Origin: Haematococcus lacustris
Taxonomy: Eukaryota > Chlorophyta > Chlorophyceae > Chlamydomonadales > Haematococcaceae
DNA length: 64,000 nucleotides
Assembly: GCA_030144725.1 (NCBI GenBank)
Contig: JASKMD010000005.1
Coordinates: 368,275 to 432,274 of the forward strand
Direction of reading: 5' to 3'
Below are positions 42,642 through 53,974 of the stretch, piece by piece (the stretch's first letter is position 1; the number at the start of each line of letters is the position of its first letter). The position numbers and the translations under genes were made by a program. Below the pieces are notes generated by a model, which worked only from the letters and a program-made list of their open reading frames with translations, was not told the origin of the DNA and ran no database searches.

Positions 42642-45600
42642 ATGCTGAACGCGGTTAGCTACTGCGTCAGCACTATGCCGGGTAAGCCCAGATGGTCAGC
42701 GATGATCAAAGCAATTGTTATCCTGATGATGTTACAGCTGACATATTGCTGCAACCCGAACCAAGGCCACAATAGCTCTGCGCACACATCCACCCGCATA
42801 GCTCGCTGCCCAAATAGCCTTCCACAGGGAGAACATTTCTGGACTGGACGTAACAGCCGCCGAAACCCGATGTGGCAGCCAGAAAACAAGCGCTCGCAGC
42901 CTTGCTTAGCTATACAGCACTGCGCCCCACAAAACCCCATACAGCGACAAGAGACTAGGCCTGCTCTGCCACAGCCGTGCATTACCACACTCTGCCCTGA
43001 GCCGACGTATGCCTACAGACACCACAAACCATCGCCAAAGGGAAACACCCTGCGGACCACCCTGATGGGTAACACCCTGACGGATTGCTATGTACTGCCA
43101 AAGGGAAACACCCTGCGGACCACCCCGAAGGGAAACACCCTGACGGATTGCTATGAACTGCCAAAGGGAACACCCCTGCGGCCCCCCCCGATGGGCACAC
43201 CCCTGACGGACTGCTACGAACTGCCAAAGGGAACACCCCTGCGGCCCCCCCCGATGGGAATACCCCTAAGGAACAGCTCTGCTCAGGCAACCCTAGGGCC
43301 TGACTCAACTATTGACATTCAAGTATGTGATGCACAACCAATCCTACACATGTTACCCTTGCTATGCGCAGAAATGAACTACTGGCCGGCCACGATACAG
43401 CCCCATGCCCAAAGCCCCACGATGAAGGCCGGTGAGGCTGGCGGAGCACAGCCAGCCCACTGCATGCCAGCAGCGCACGCCCCAGCCACGCACGACATGC
43501 TTGCCATGACGCAGCCCCGTGCCCAATGCCCCACCATGCAGGCCGGTGAGGCTGGCGGAGCACAGCCAGCCCACTGCATGCCAGCAGCGCACGCCCCAGC
43601 CACGCACGGCATGCTTGCCATGATGCAGCCCCGTGTTCAATGCCCAACCATGCAGGCCGGTGAGGCTGGCGGAGCACAGCCAGCCCACTGCATGCCAGAA
43701 GCGCACGCCCCAGCCACGCACGACATGCTTGCCATGACGCAGCCCCGTGCCCAATGCCCCACCATGCAGGCCGGTGAGGCTGGCGGAGCACAGCCAGCCC
43801 ACTGCATGCCAGCAGCGCACGCCCCAGCCACGCACGGCATGCTTGCCATGACGCAGCCCCGTGCCCAATGCCCCACCATGCAGGCCGGTGAGGCTGGCGG
43901 AGCACAGCCAGCCCACTGCATGCCAGCAGCGCACGCCCCAGCCACGCACGGCATGCTTGCCATGATGCAGCCCCGTGTTCAATACCCCACCATGCAGGCC
44001 CGCGAGGCACGCGGAGCCTACCATGTACCAGCAGAGCACGCTCCAGCCATACACGCTGGCACCATGCCGCCCTATGAAGCACAGCCAGCCAAGGAGCAGA
44101 CAGGGATGCTCCATTCATGCATGCTGATGGATACCAGCAGAGACGTTGGTACGATTGCTGACAAGACCTACAAGACACTTGTCCCATGTAAGGATGCCCT
44201 CCATGACATCATTCAAACCTACTTGCAATGGAAGGGCATGCATTGCATATTCATAGCAGTAGCCTGTGCATGGTGGTGGATTCATCACCATGCAACACTT
44301 CACCTCACTCCGATAATCTCTCAGTCCATCTCTCAGACCATCTCTCAGTCCCAAAACTGCTTTCGAAGGCATTGCAAAAGGCTGCAAAGATGGAGAGCCA
44401 TCTCCACTACATCGGCCTTCGTCAATTTCCTTTACATAGACGGGACTATCGATAGACACACCGCCATACTCAACCTCACAGTCTGCATGCACACCTGGAT
44501 TACACAAGGCCACTACACTGTGACGGGAGGCAAGTCCTCAGTAATCGCTCATCACTACAACACCACTCTTCGACGCCACACTATCTACAGAATCACCATC
44601 TTAGATAAACAACGACGCCCTACCAACGTCATCCCCATGGACCACCTTAAGACCGCCATCCAATGGCTGGGCATTTTGAGCACGAGCTACTGCGCCATGG
44701 CGATCACATACATTGCATGGCTCCTACTTGCATGCGGGGACGTTGAAGCCAACCCGGGACCCAACACACACTACGTCCAGCAAGTGGGTAGCAGCACATG
44801 CCAAGCCGACTCCCTTAACAACATCGCGGGACGGAAATGGGTCAGCATCGACGATATCGACACCTTCTACGCACAAAGGCTCACGCAGCTCAACACACCG
44901 GACGAACTTAAAGCCTGGCAGATGGCAAGAGGCGCAGGAGGCTACGACGATGGAGTAATAGACCTGTACCTCACATCTAAGTACGGCCTGATGGCGACAA
45001 GCGTCGCCGACCTCAGGCGACCCCAAGACTGGACTAAACACAACCTCAATAGTCTAGCACAGCGCCACGAAACGACTGCATTCCTATGCAAAAGACTGGG
45101 CCACAGCATGGCCATGACAAGCCTCAATGGGAAATGGTCACTCAAGGACTCCCTAGACCCAGCACCCACTCCCTTGGCACGCATCGCAATGTCATCAAAG
45201 CAAACGCACCACCAGCTCTTCATCATCACCCCCACCCACACAACCCGTACGAGTGCACAGTTAGCACTCTGCCATACCAAGAAGATAAATCACATCATCA
45301 GCCATACCAACCACAACACTGGCCCACCCGTACCCATCTATATGGAAGCACAACACAAATGTTTTTGCTTGGTACACGCCATCAACATGGCCATGGGGAG
45401 ACCACTGATCAACCCACATGATGTCCTCACACACTGCAGCCACCTGGCCACCCACCTTCAAGACCTAGCTAGCAGAGCCAGGGGGGAAAACAAGCACATA
45501 CCCCTGCCCGACCGTACCCCACACATATACGATCAGGATGGAAACTTCAACATCCACTCCATGAACCACTACCTTTATCACAACTACAAGACCCTACACC

Positions 45601-47199
45601 TGGCAACGCAGGAGCTGCCCCATGACAACATCACTAGGGCAACGCTAAGTACCCTCATGGGCAATGAGGACAATCACATCAGCAACGCAGCCATTCTCAT
45701 CAACAGGAACCATGCGACTACCCTTAGGTACCTAGACAACACTTGGTACTGGCTGGACTCACAAGCTACACACGCTAGACGGCTGCTGACCACAGCAGAC
45801 TGGAAGGAGCTGCAAGGAGGGCTAATCCTACTCAAGCAAGGCATGCAACATAAGAATCTCATCGAACCCATCTTCTGGTTAGCAGACCCATTGGAGCAAG
45901 CCACCACGACACAGCTAGAGCAACACTACCAAAGACCGGACCCCATAGACCTGAGCGGCCACGACGACCAACCACCAGCAATACCACCTCCAGCAGCGAC
46001 ACCACCTTCCCTCGCCACGAGCAACAACGATCTTAAACGCAAAAATACCTCTGCAGAGGCAGACCCGCCGACCCGGTCGCGACACCGCGAAGCTGCCACC
46101 ACGAAGGAGGACGCAGCCACACCTCCCCCCCCAACACGAAACGAGAAGCCAAGCACCAAGACAGGCCCTAAGAAACCACGATCGAAGAAAGGAGCCAGAA
46201 ACACCAGCCACAGCAAAGAGGGGCACACGCAAACGCTCATGTCAAGGTACCTAACCACCACCCAGGCTGCACCCACTGCCACCACATCCAGCCCGTCAGT
46301 CCCATGCCCAACCACAGAGCCCCCCCCCAATATCCCCACACAAGCTCACCAGACCCCCAGCAGACAACACCTGACGCTCACAACTCTTAACGTCCGGGGC
46401 CTCTACCGGGCTAGAAGGGACGTCGCCCACCTCATCCACCACCACCACCCCGACATCCTGATCTTGACAGAGACGAAGACACAACACAAGAAAGACACAC
46501 CGGGATGGCTGAGAGTAGCCACCCAGGACTACACACTGCACCGACACGGTGGCCACAGTGAAGTCCTCATTGGCATCAAGCATGACCTAGCCATTCAGAC
46601 GCAAGCCACCCTAGCACCACCAAGCACGGAGGCGGAAGTAAACTCCAGATGCGTCATCCTGACTCTTAGCCAGCACCACAGCGACAACCTCACCATCGTA
46701 GCAACGTACTGGCCATCGGGCTGCAACGAAGACGCGCTCCCACTGCGGGAGAAGATGCAGCAACACATACGCACAGCCACAAGACACCTGCCCGGCTCCC
46801 TCATTCTCGCCGGTGACTTGAATGCCACGATGAAAACAGAAGACCGCTCCGAACACACTGAATACACCCAGGACCGCATGATGAGGGAGTTTGCCACAGA
46901 GATGCGCCTGCCCGAAGCCGACCCCGGCGACCGGGCCTGGACCTACCAACAACCACACTGCAACAGCCGCATCGACGCCATTCTGACGCGCGACGCACGA
47001 CCAGGCCCCGAGCATCGCACCAACGTAGACACACGCACATATCTCAGCGACCACAGACCACTCACTGCCACACTGACTACAGCCAGATTGGGCATACACC
47101 TGGCACAAACACAACAGCCCCAAAACCAAAAGCACACTGTTCTTACCACACCCATCAACAACAGCGACAGGGAAGCCTTCCGCCTAGCCGTGCAACAAC
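42642..47199 (+). CDS. LINE polyprotein: repeat-rich N-terminus, 2A motif, cysteine-protease-like domain, APE endonuclease
   Basis: About 1519 codons are LINE-derived. Near the N-terminus is a hydrophobic, signal-like segment (MIKAIVILMMLQLTYCC). Then come ~60 bp repeats (PKGNTLRTT/PKGTPLRPPP, 43018-43270) and five-plus 38-residue repeats (GEAGGAQPAHCMPAAHAPAT, 43429-44020). A second hydrophobic stretch (YCAMAITYIAWLLLAC) leads into GDVEANPGP (residues 699-707), a canonical 2A ribosome-skipping motif, so translation should release a ~706-aa upstream product. Downstream is a papain-fold-like region: C909 (KCFCLVHAINMA), H1024 (NRNHATTLRY) and D about 1038 (YWLDS). A basic Pro/Thr-rich linker follows, then an APE endonuclease (LTTLNVRGLYR, ILTETKT, LAGDLNAT, RIDAILTRD, YLSDHRPL). 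Confidence 0.88.
43429..44020 (+). repeat. 114 bp (38-residue) in-frame tandem repeat
   Basis: Units start at about 43431, 43545, 43659, 43773 and 43887, with a diverged partial sixth at 44001. The period is a multiple of three and substitutions are few, so the repeat is compatible with translation in the LINE frame. Frames on the opposite strand over the same units are shadows. Confidence 0.9.
44736..44762 (+). other. 2A ribosome-skipping motif
   Basis: Encodes GDVEANPGP, matching the D(V/I)ExNPGP consensus. The separation point is between the last Gly and Pro. It is preceded by a hydrophobic helix, a common context for efficient 2A sequences. 2A motifs are known from some APE-type LINEs of other eukaryotes. 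Confidence 0.85.
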
Positions 47200-47512
47200 C
47201 ACTCGTGCAAATTAAGGCCTGGCTGGCTTGAAAAACCTGAGAGTTGAGGTCTGAAAGTTGGTATGTGGGCTGCTGTGACCTAGGGGATGACAAGACTCTC
47301 TTGGGCCAAAGTGTAATTCTCACTCGGTGTCGAGTTGCTGGGCCAGGTGTGGGGCTGTGACCCTGATTTTGGCTAAGGGAGTTGGCACCGTGTGACCAAA
47401 GTGACTTTTCATGAAATGTGAGTATGAGCAATTGTAGAGGGTGGTTACAGCTGCCCAACCTAGTAGGTGCCATGCAAAAAGTCCCAGCCAGTGATGAGCT
47501 ATGGCCCGTGTC

Positions 47513-47536
47513 CTAGGACCCTGTACAGGGTCCTAG
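47513..47536. repeat. 24 bp perfect palindrome
   Basis: CTAGGACCCTGT followed by its exact reverse complement. The inner 20 bp (AGGACCCTGTACAGGGTCCT) recurs at 47552-47571 and 47701-47720. The half-site ACAGGGTCCT is the core of the neighbouring array units. Confidence 0.9.
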
Positions 47537-47739
47537 AGTCACCATGGTCGTAGGACCCTGTACAGGGTCCTGTGTACCTGATGAGTGTAGATGTTTTAAT
47601 CATTCCTTGCATCCCTATGTGATAGAACCATGTTAGGATTCCTACATAGCCGGTGGTTGGTCATGTGGACCCCGTTTGGATGCTTTTGACCATGTGTGCC
47701 AGGACCCTGTACAGGGTCCTACGATGAGTGCCTTTCCTC

Positions 47740-49410
47740 ACAGGGTCCTGGCACCACACCACAGGGTTCTGGCCTACAGGGTCCTGGCACCTCACCACAG
47801 GGTCCTGGCACCACAGGGTCCTGGTACCTCACCACAGGGTCCTGCTGAACACCTACAGGGTCCTGGCACCTCACCACAGGGTTCTGGCACCACAGGGTCC
47901 TGGCACCACACCACAGGGTTCTGGCACCACAGGGTCCTGGCACCTTACCACAGGGTCCTGCTGCACACCTACAGGGTCCTGGCTCACAGGGTCCTGGCAC
48001 CTCACCACAGGGTCCTGGAACCACAGGGTCCTGGCACCTCACCACAGGGTCCTGGCACCACACCACAGGGTCCTGGCCAACAGGGTCCTGGTACCACACC
48101 ACAGGGTCCTGGAACCACAGGGTCCTGGCACCTCACCACAGGGTCCTGGCACACAGGGTCCTGGCACCACACCACAGGGTCCTGGCACCACAGGGTCCTG
48201 GCTCCTCACCACAGAGTCCTGGCACCTCACCACAGGGTCCTGGCCCACAGGGTCCTGGTACTACACCACAGGGTCCTGATACCACAGGGTCCTGTCGCAC
48301 GCCTACATGGTCCTACGACACACGTCTACAGTGTCCTGCCGCACGCCTACAGGGTCCTGCGACACAGGTCTACAGGGTCCTGCCGCACAGCTACAGGGTC
48401 CTGCGACCCTCGTCTACAGGGTTCTGCCGCACGCCTACAGGGTCCTGCGACCCACGTCTACAGGGTTCTGCCGCACGGCTACAGGGTCCTGCGACGTTTG
48501 GCTACAGGGTTCTGCCGCACGGCTACAGGGTCCTGCGACGTTTGGCTACAGGGTTCTGCCGCACGCCTACAGGGTCCTGCGACGTTTGGCTACAGGGTTC
48601 TGCCGCACACCCACAGGGTCCTGCGACGTTTGGCTACAGGGTTCTGCCGCACGGCTACAGGGTCCTGCGACGTTTGGCTACAGGGTTCTGCCGCACACCC
48701 ACAGGGTCCTGCGACGTTTGGCTACAGGGTTCTGCCGCACGCCTACAGGGTCCTGCGACGTTTGGCTACAGGGTTCTGCCGCACACCCACAGGGTCCTGC
48801 GACGTTTGGCTACAGGGTTCTGCCGCACGGCTACAGGGTCCTGCGACGTTTGGCTACAGGGTTCTGCCGCACACCCACAGGGTCCTGCGACGTTTGGCTA
48901 CAGGGTTCTGCCGCACACCCACAGGGTCCTGCGACGTTTGGCTACAGGGTTCTGCCGCACGCCTACAGGGTCCTGCGACGTTTGGCTACAGGGTTCTGCC
49001 GCACACCCACAGGGTCCTGCGACGTTTGGCTACAGGGTTCTGCCGCACGGCTACAGGGTCCTGCGACGTTTGGCTACAGGGTTCTGCCGCACGCCTACAG
49101 GGTCCTGCGACGTTTGGCTACAGGGTTCTGCCGCACACCCACAGGGTCCTGCGACGTTTGGCTACAGGGTTCTGCCGCACGGCTACAGGGTCCTGCGACG
49201 TTTGGCTACAGGGTTCTGCCGCACGGCTACAGGGTCCTGCGACGTTTGGCTACAGGGTTCTGCCGCACACCCACAGGGTTCTGGCACACAGGGTCCTGGC
49301 ACCACTCCCACAGGGTCCTGGCACCATACACAGGGTCCTGGCACCACACCACAGGGTCCTGGCACCACAGCACAGGGTTCTGGCACCTCACCACAGGGTC
49401 CTGGTACCAC
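47740..49410. repeat. Satellite array of ACAGGGTCCTG/ACAGGGTTCTG units
   Basis: The left part consists of ~20-30 bp units (CACCACACCACAGGGTCCTGG). From about 48420 to 49270 the array is a regular 44 bp dimer (CTACAGGGTTCTGCCGCACG plus CCTACAGGGTCCTGCGACGT and TTGG). 44 is not divisible by three and lacks stops in any phase, so the long frames here are by-products, not genes. Confidence 0.93.
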
Positions 49411-49690
49411 AGGGGCTGGCTGGCTCGGCAAACTTGCGAGTTGATGTCTGAGACTTGGCATGTAGGCTGCTGTGACCTAGTGGAGGAGAAGACTCTCTTG
49501 GGCCAAAGTGAAATTCTTGGTCATTGCGGAGCTGCTGGACCATCAGCCTGGCCCTCACCCCGAATTTGGCTAAGGGAGATGGTGCTTACTGACTGAAGTG
49601 ACTTTTTAAAATTTCTGAGTATGAGGAGTTGTCAGGCATCAGAATAGAAGCACAACCTAGTAGGTAGCATGTGCAAAGTCAAGTTGCTAA

Positions 49691-50118
49691 CCTAGTGCAG
49701 GGTTTCGATCAAAGCATGGACTTTTTCTAAGTCAACCATGACCTCGTGCAGGGTTTCGCCGACCTTGTGCAGGGTTTCGTTCCTTGTGTTGATTTCTCCT
49801 AAGTGATTCAAAGACGCTGTGCAGGGTTTCGCCAACCCCGCTTTCTGCATGTGTTTTGCATGCAAGAGCGCGAAAACTGACGGGCTTGGTATTGGGATCT
49901 GCGCTAGCTGCCACCAAGCATGCCGTTGGTGTGCCATGAGGTCGCGAGGCGCCATGAGAGGAAACCATGTCGACCTCGCAAAGCCCGCAGTAATGCAGCA
50001 ACACGCAACACGCGACACATCCATCCCAAACTCAGCAGCAGCGACATCAACAGCGCCCAAATGCGCAGCCTCACAGCCGGCCATGAAATGCGGGCCAGCT
50101 AGCCTTCGCAGCCATCAG
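49691..50118. other. Spacer between X-like DNA and LINE copy B
   Basis: Starts with three or four GTGCAGGGTTTCG repeats, then unique sequence with no convincing gene. The junction to LINE copy B at 50119 is abrupt and mid-ORF. Confidence 0.4.
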
Positions 50119-51621
50119 TCATCAACAGGAACCATGCGACTACCCTTAGGTACCTAGACAACACTTGGTACTGGCTGGACTCACAAGCTACACACGCTAG
50201 ACGGCTGCTGACCACAGCAGACTGGAAGGAGCTGCAAGGAGGGCTAATCCTACTCAAGCAAGGCATGCAACATAAGAATCTCATCGAACCCATCTTCTGG
50301 TTAGCAGACCCATTGGAGCAAGCCACCACGACACAGCTAGAGCAACACTACCAAAGACCGGACCCCATAGACCTGAGCGGCCACGACGACCAACCACCAG
50401 CAATACCACCTCCAGCAGCGACACCACCTTCCCTCGCCACGAGCAACAACGATCTTAAACGCAAAAATACCTCTGCAGAGGCAGACCCGCCGACCCGGTC
50501 GCGACACCGCGAAGCTGCCACCACGAAGGAGGACGCAGCCACACCTCCCCCCCCAACACGAAACGAGAAGCCAAGCACCAAGACAGGCCCTAAGAAACCA
50601 CGATCGAAGAAAGGAGCCAGAAACACCAGCCACAGCAAAGAGGGGCACACGCAAACGCTCATGTCAAGGTACCTAACCACCACCCAGGCTGCACCCACTG
50701 CCACCACATCCAGCCCGTCAGTCCCATGCCCAACCACAGAGCCCCCCCCCAATATCCCCACACAAGCTCACCAGACCCCCAGCAGACAACACCTGACGCT
50801 CACAACTCTTAACGTCCGGGGCCTCTACCGGGCTAGAAGGGACGTCGCCCACCTCATCCACCACCACCACCCCGACATCCTGATCTTGACAGAGACGAAG
50901 ACACAACACAAGAAAGACACACCGGGATGGCTGAGAGTAGCCACCCAGGACTACACACTGCACCGACACGGTGGCCACAGTGAAGTCCTCATTGGCATCA
51001 AGCATGACCTAGCCATTCAGACGCAAGCCACCCTAGCACCACCAAGCACGGAGGCGGAAGTAAACTCCAGATGCGTCATCCTGACTCTTAGCCAGCACCA
51101 CAGCGACAACCTCACCATCGTAGCAACGTACTGGCCATCGGGCTGCAACGAAGACGCGCTCCCACTGCGGGAGAAGATGCAGCAACACATACGCACAGCC
51201 ACAAGACACCTGCCCGGCTCCCTCATTCTCGCCGGTGACTTGAATGCCACGATGAAAACAGAAGACCGCTCCGAACACACTGAATACACCCAGGACCGCA
51301 TGATGAGGGAGTTTGCCACAGAGATGCGCCTGCCCAAAGCCGACCCCGGCGACCGGGCCTGGACCTACCAACAACCACACTGCAACAGCCGCATCGACGC
51401 CATTCTGACGCGCGACGCACGACCAGGCCCCGAGCATCGCACCAACGTAGACACACGCACATATCTCAGCGACCACAGACCACTCACTGCCACACTGACT
51501 ACAGCCAGATTGGGCATACACCTGGCACAAACACAACAGCCCCAAAACCAAAAGCACACTGTTCTTACCACACCCATCAACAAAAGCGACAGGGAAGCCT
51601 TCCGCCTAGCCGTGCAACAAC

Positions 51622-52713
51622 CACTCGTGCAAATTAAGGCCTGGCTGGCTTGAAAAATCTGAGAGTTGAGGTCTGAAAGTTGGTATGTGGGCTGCTGTGA
51701 CCTAGGGGATGACAAGACTCTCTTGGGCCAAAGTGTAATTCTCACTCGGTGTCGAGTTGCTGGGCCAGGTGTGGGGCTGTGACCCTGATTTTGGCTAAGG
51801 GAGTTGGCACCGTGTGACCAAAGTGACTTTTCATGAAATGTGAGTATGAGCAATTGTAGAGGGTGGTTACAGCTGCCCAACCTAGTAGGTGCCATGCAAA
51901 AAGTCCCAGCCAGTGATGAGCTATGGCCCGTGTCCTAGGACCCTGTGAACGTGTGTCGTAGGACCCTGTAGCCGTGCGGCAGGACCCTGTGAGAATATGT
52001 CGTAGGACCCTGTAGCCGTGCGGCAGAACCCTGTGAGAACGTGTCGCAAAACCCTGTAGCCGTGCGGCAAAACCCTGTGAGAACGTGTCGCAAAACCCTG
52101 TAGCCGTGCGGCAGAACCCTGTGAGAACGTGTCGCAAAACCCTGTAGCCGTGCGGCAAAACCCTGTGAGAACGTGTCGCAAAACCCTGTAGCCGTGCGGC
52201 AGAACCCTGTGAGAACGTGTCGCAAAACCCTGTAGCCGTGCGGCAAAACCCTGTGAGAAAGTGTCGCAAAACCCTGTAGCCGTGCGGCAGAACCCTGTGA
52301 GAAAGTGTCGCAGGACCCTGTAGCCGTGCGGCAAAACCCTGTGAGAACGTGTCGCAAAACCCTGTAGCCGTGCGGCAGAACCCTGTGAGAACGTGTCGCA
52401 AAACCCTGTAGCCGTGCGGCAAAACCCTGTGAGAACGTGTCGCAAAACCCTGTAGCCGTGCGGCAGAACCCTGTGAGAATGTGTCGCAGGACCCTGTAGC
52501 CGTGCGGCAGAACCCTGTGGCCTAGGACCCTTTATAGGGTCGGTAGGACCCGGTACAGGGTTAGGTAACTTTTCAAATAGTTATAACATCGCAGCAACTT
52601 TGAGTTTTTCAATGATTACAACGGCGATGAGTCGGCCTTTCCTGGGGCTATCTGCAGTATGCCTCCCGGGAGGAAATGACGTAGGCGACTTCCGGCCTTA
52701 ATCGGCGCGAGTG
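51622..52713 (+). mobile_element. Element X (1092 bp TIR element), forward copy
   Basis: Left end CACTCGTGCAAATTAAGGCC; right end, read inwards, CACTCGCGCCGATTAAGGCC (17 of 20 match). It is flanked by a 2 bp duplication AC (51620-51621, 52714-52715). Removing X plus one AC joins the LINE endonuclease and RT frames without a stop, confirming the boundaries. Structure: ~320 bp left block, 44 bp satellite array (about 51944-52520), ~190 bp right block. No transposase, so it is non-autonomous. CACT termini and (sub)terminal arrays recall EnSpm/CACTA elements, but those usually make 3 bp duplications. Confidence 0.8.
51944..52520. repeat. 44 bp satellite inside X (forward copy)
   Basis: Dimeric unit (on the reverse strand CACAGGGTTCTGCCGCACGG followed by CTACAGGGTTTTGCGACACG and TTCT). 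Every phase is open, hence the apparent 140-226-residue frames on the minus strand, which are not genes. Confidence 0.93.
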
Positions 52714-53974
52714 ACCCAGCTCAGGCGCACCACAACTGCACGCACAACTGGCAGCCTACCTGTCACCTCTCTTTACGGAAGCCACAGCCTTCTTGGCGAA
52801 CCTGGACAAGGCCAACCCACACCAACCCAAACGCCTGACGCAGCTAGCAGGCCTCCACCCAAGGCAAGCTGTAGACATGGCAGCCACCATGCTCACAACC
52901 CTTTTGGAAACCTGCAGGACGACCGCCATGAAGACTTGCACAACAAAGACACTGACTAGAGGGGGCCAACACTACCAACGCAGGACCATGTGCAGAATCA
53001 GATCGGCGCTAGGCAAGAAGCTCAAGACCACTAGAAATCTCAGCCGGCAGGCTAGGCAACTATTCAAACAGAATGGCGCCCACCCAACGATCGAGGAGCT
53101 CATCCCAGATACAGACACAAGCAACACAGCGATCAGGGAGGCGGTGCTAGCACGTCAAGACGACGACCCAACCGACAACCACGTGCAAGCCGCACTAGCT
53201 AAGCTGACAAACACCTACCGCGACCAAATCCACCAGCTGGACGATGACGACTCCGCACTCGCCATCGCACAGGCCCGGCTCCGAATGCAACAACTAATAA
53301 GCACCCAGCCCAAAAAAGCCAACAAATATATTCTACGCCCATCCCGCACGAGCCACAAAGGCCTGCAAGCGCTCACAGACCCCGCCACCAGAAGAATTTG
53401 TACCGCCCCGGCCGACCTTAACCGGATTATCACCGCCGCCTACGGGCAGAAGCTATCACCCCCAACGCCCAAAACCGGCCACTACACAGACACACAGACA
53501 AGAAACTATCCCTGGGCCCGAGCCAAAGCGGACGACCCCTTCACACTACATACCTGCAAAAACATTCACTGGATGCACACAGCCATCATGGACAAAGCTA
53601 GCTTCCAAGAATGCCTCAGCAGGCTGGCAGGAGGCAAAGCCCCAGGACCAGATGGCATCGAGAACGAGATCATCAAGATGCTGCCATGGGAGATGAGGGA
53701 CACCATCCACCAACTGTTCATCATCATGTGGGCCACTGGCTGCACACCCACAGCATGGAAAACCAGTGACACCTGCCTACTCTACAAGGACAAGGGCCAG
53801 GAAACAGACCTCAACGCCTACAGACCGGTAGGACTGGCCAACACCATCTACAAGCTATGGACCAGCCTCATTACCAAGACACTCTATGAGTACGCCGAGG
53901 CCAATGGGATGCTGAGCAAATGCCAAGCAGGCTTCCGCTCTCACAGGGACACCACTCAGCAACTACACATGCTA
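52714..53974 (+). other. LINE RT segment forming the loop of a 1.09 kb inverted repeat
   Basis: 1261 bp between the two oppositely oriented X copies. The arms are 1092 bp each and nearly identical; one base difference is visible (51655 T, with C in the other copies). Confidence 0.85.

Larger units (their letters stand above)
42543..47199 (+). mobile_element. LINE copy A, endonuclease-bearing part, interrupted by element X
   Basis: The LINE begins near 42543 and one ORF starts at 42642. Coding sequence stops being LINE-derived at 47199, where an X element starts; the open frame runs on to 47231 only by chance. No reverse transcriptase follows here. Confidence 0.8.
47200..49690 (+). mobile_element. 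Element X, variant or chimeric copy (no right end)
   Basis: 47200-47524 equals the left block of the complete X at 51622-51946. The remainder is a different satellite array (47525-49410) and then a diverged second left-block copy (49411-49680). That copy shares GACTCTCTTGGGCCAAAGTG and TTGGCTAAGGGAG. The right terminal sequence GGCCTTAATCGGCGCGAGTG is missing, so this copy is truncated or fused with another family member. A run of GTGCAGGGTTTCG units follows (49690-49835). Confidence 0.65.
50119..53974 (+). pseudogene. LINE copy B: endonuclease and RT, interrupted by element X
   Basis: 50119-51621 duplicates 45697-47199 with no indels and very few substitutions (including E to K and N to K changes). 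After X (51622-52713) the LINE resumes at 52716 in the frame that continues the endonuclease ORF. It reads PQLHAQLAAYLSPLFTEATA, then RT motifs GGKAPGPDGIENEIIK, TCLLYKDKG, LNAYRPVGLANTIYKLW and KCQAGFRSHRDTTQQ up to LHML, where the inverted X copy begins. The catalytic YxDD block and the 3' end are not present and presumably lie in or beyond the 500-N gap. The RT is of the non-LTR, APE-LINE type. Confidence 0.85.

Noticed and set aside
43309..44187. Minus-strand ORFs of 250-292 codons opposite the LINE N-terminal repeats
   Set aside because: They are antisense shadows of the 114 bp in-frame repeats; the plus frame continues into recognisable LINE domains.
47676..49596. 300-590-codon ORFs reading RVLRRLATGF / GSCDVWLQGS
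   Set aside because: The 44 bp unit cycles through all three frames without a stop; the same peptide appears in each phase. No start or domain supports a gene.
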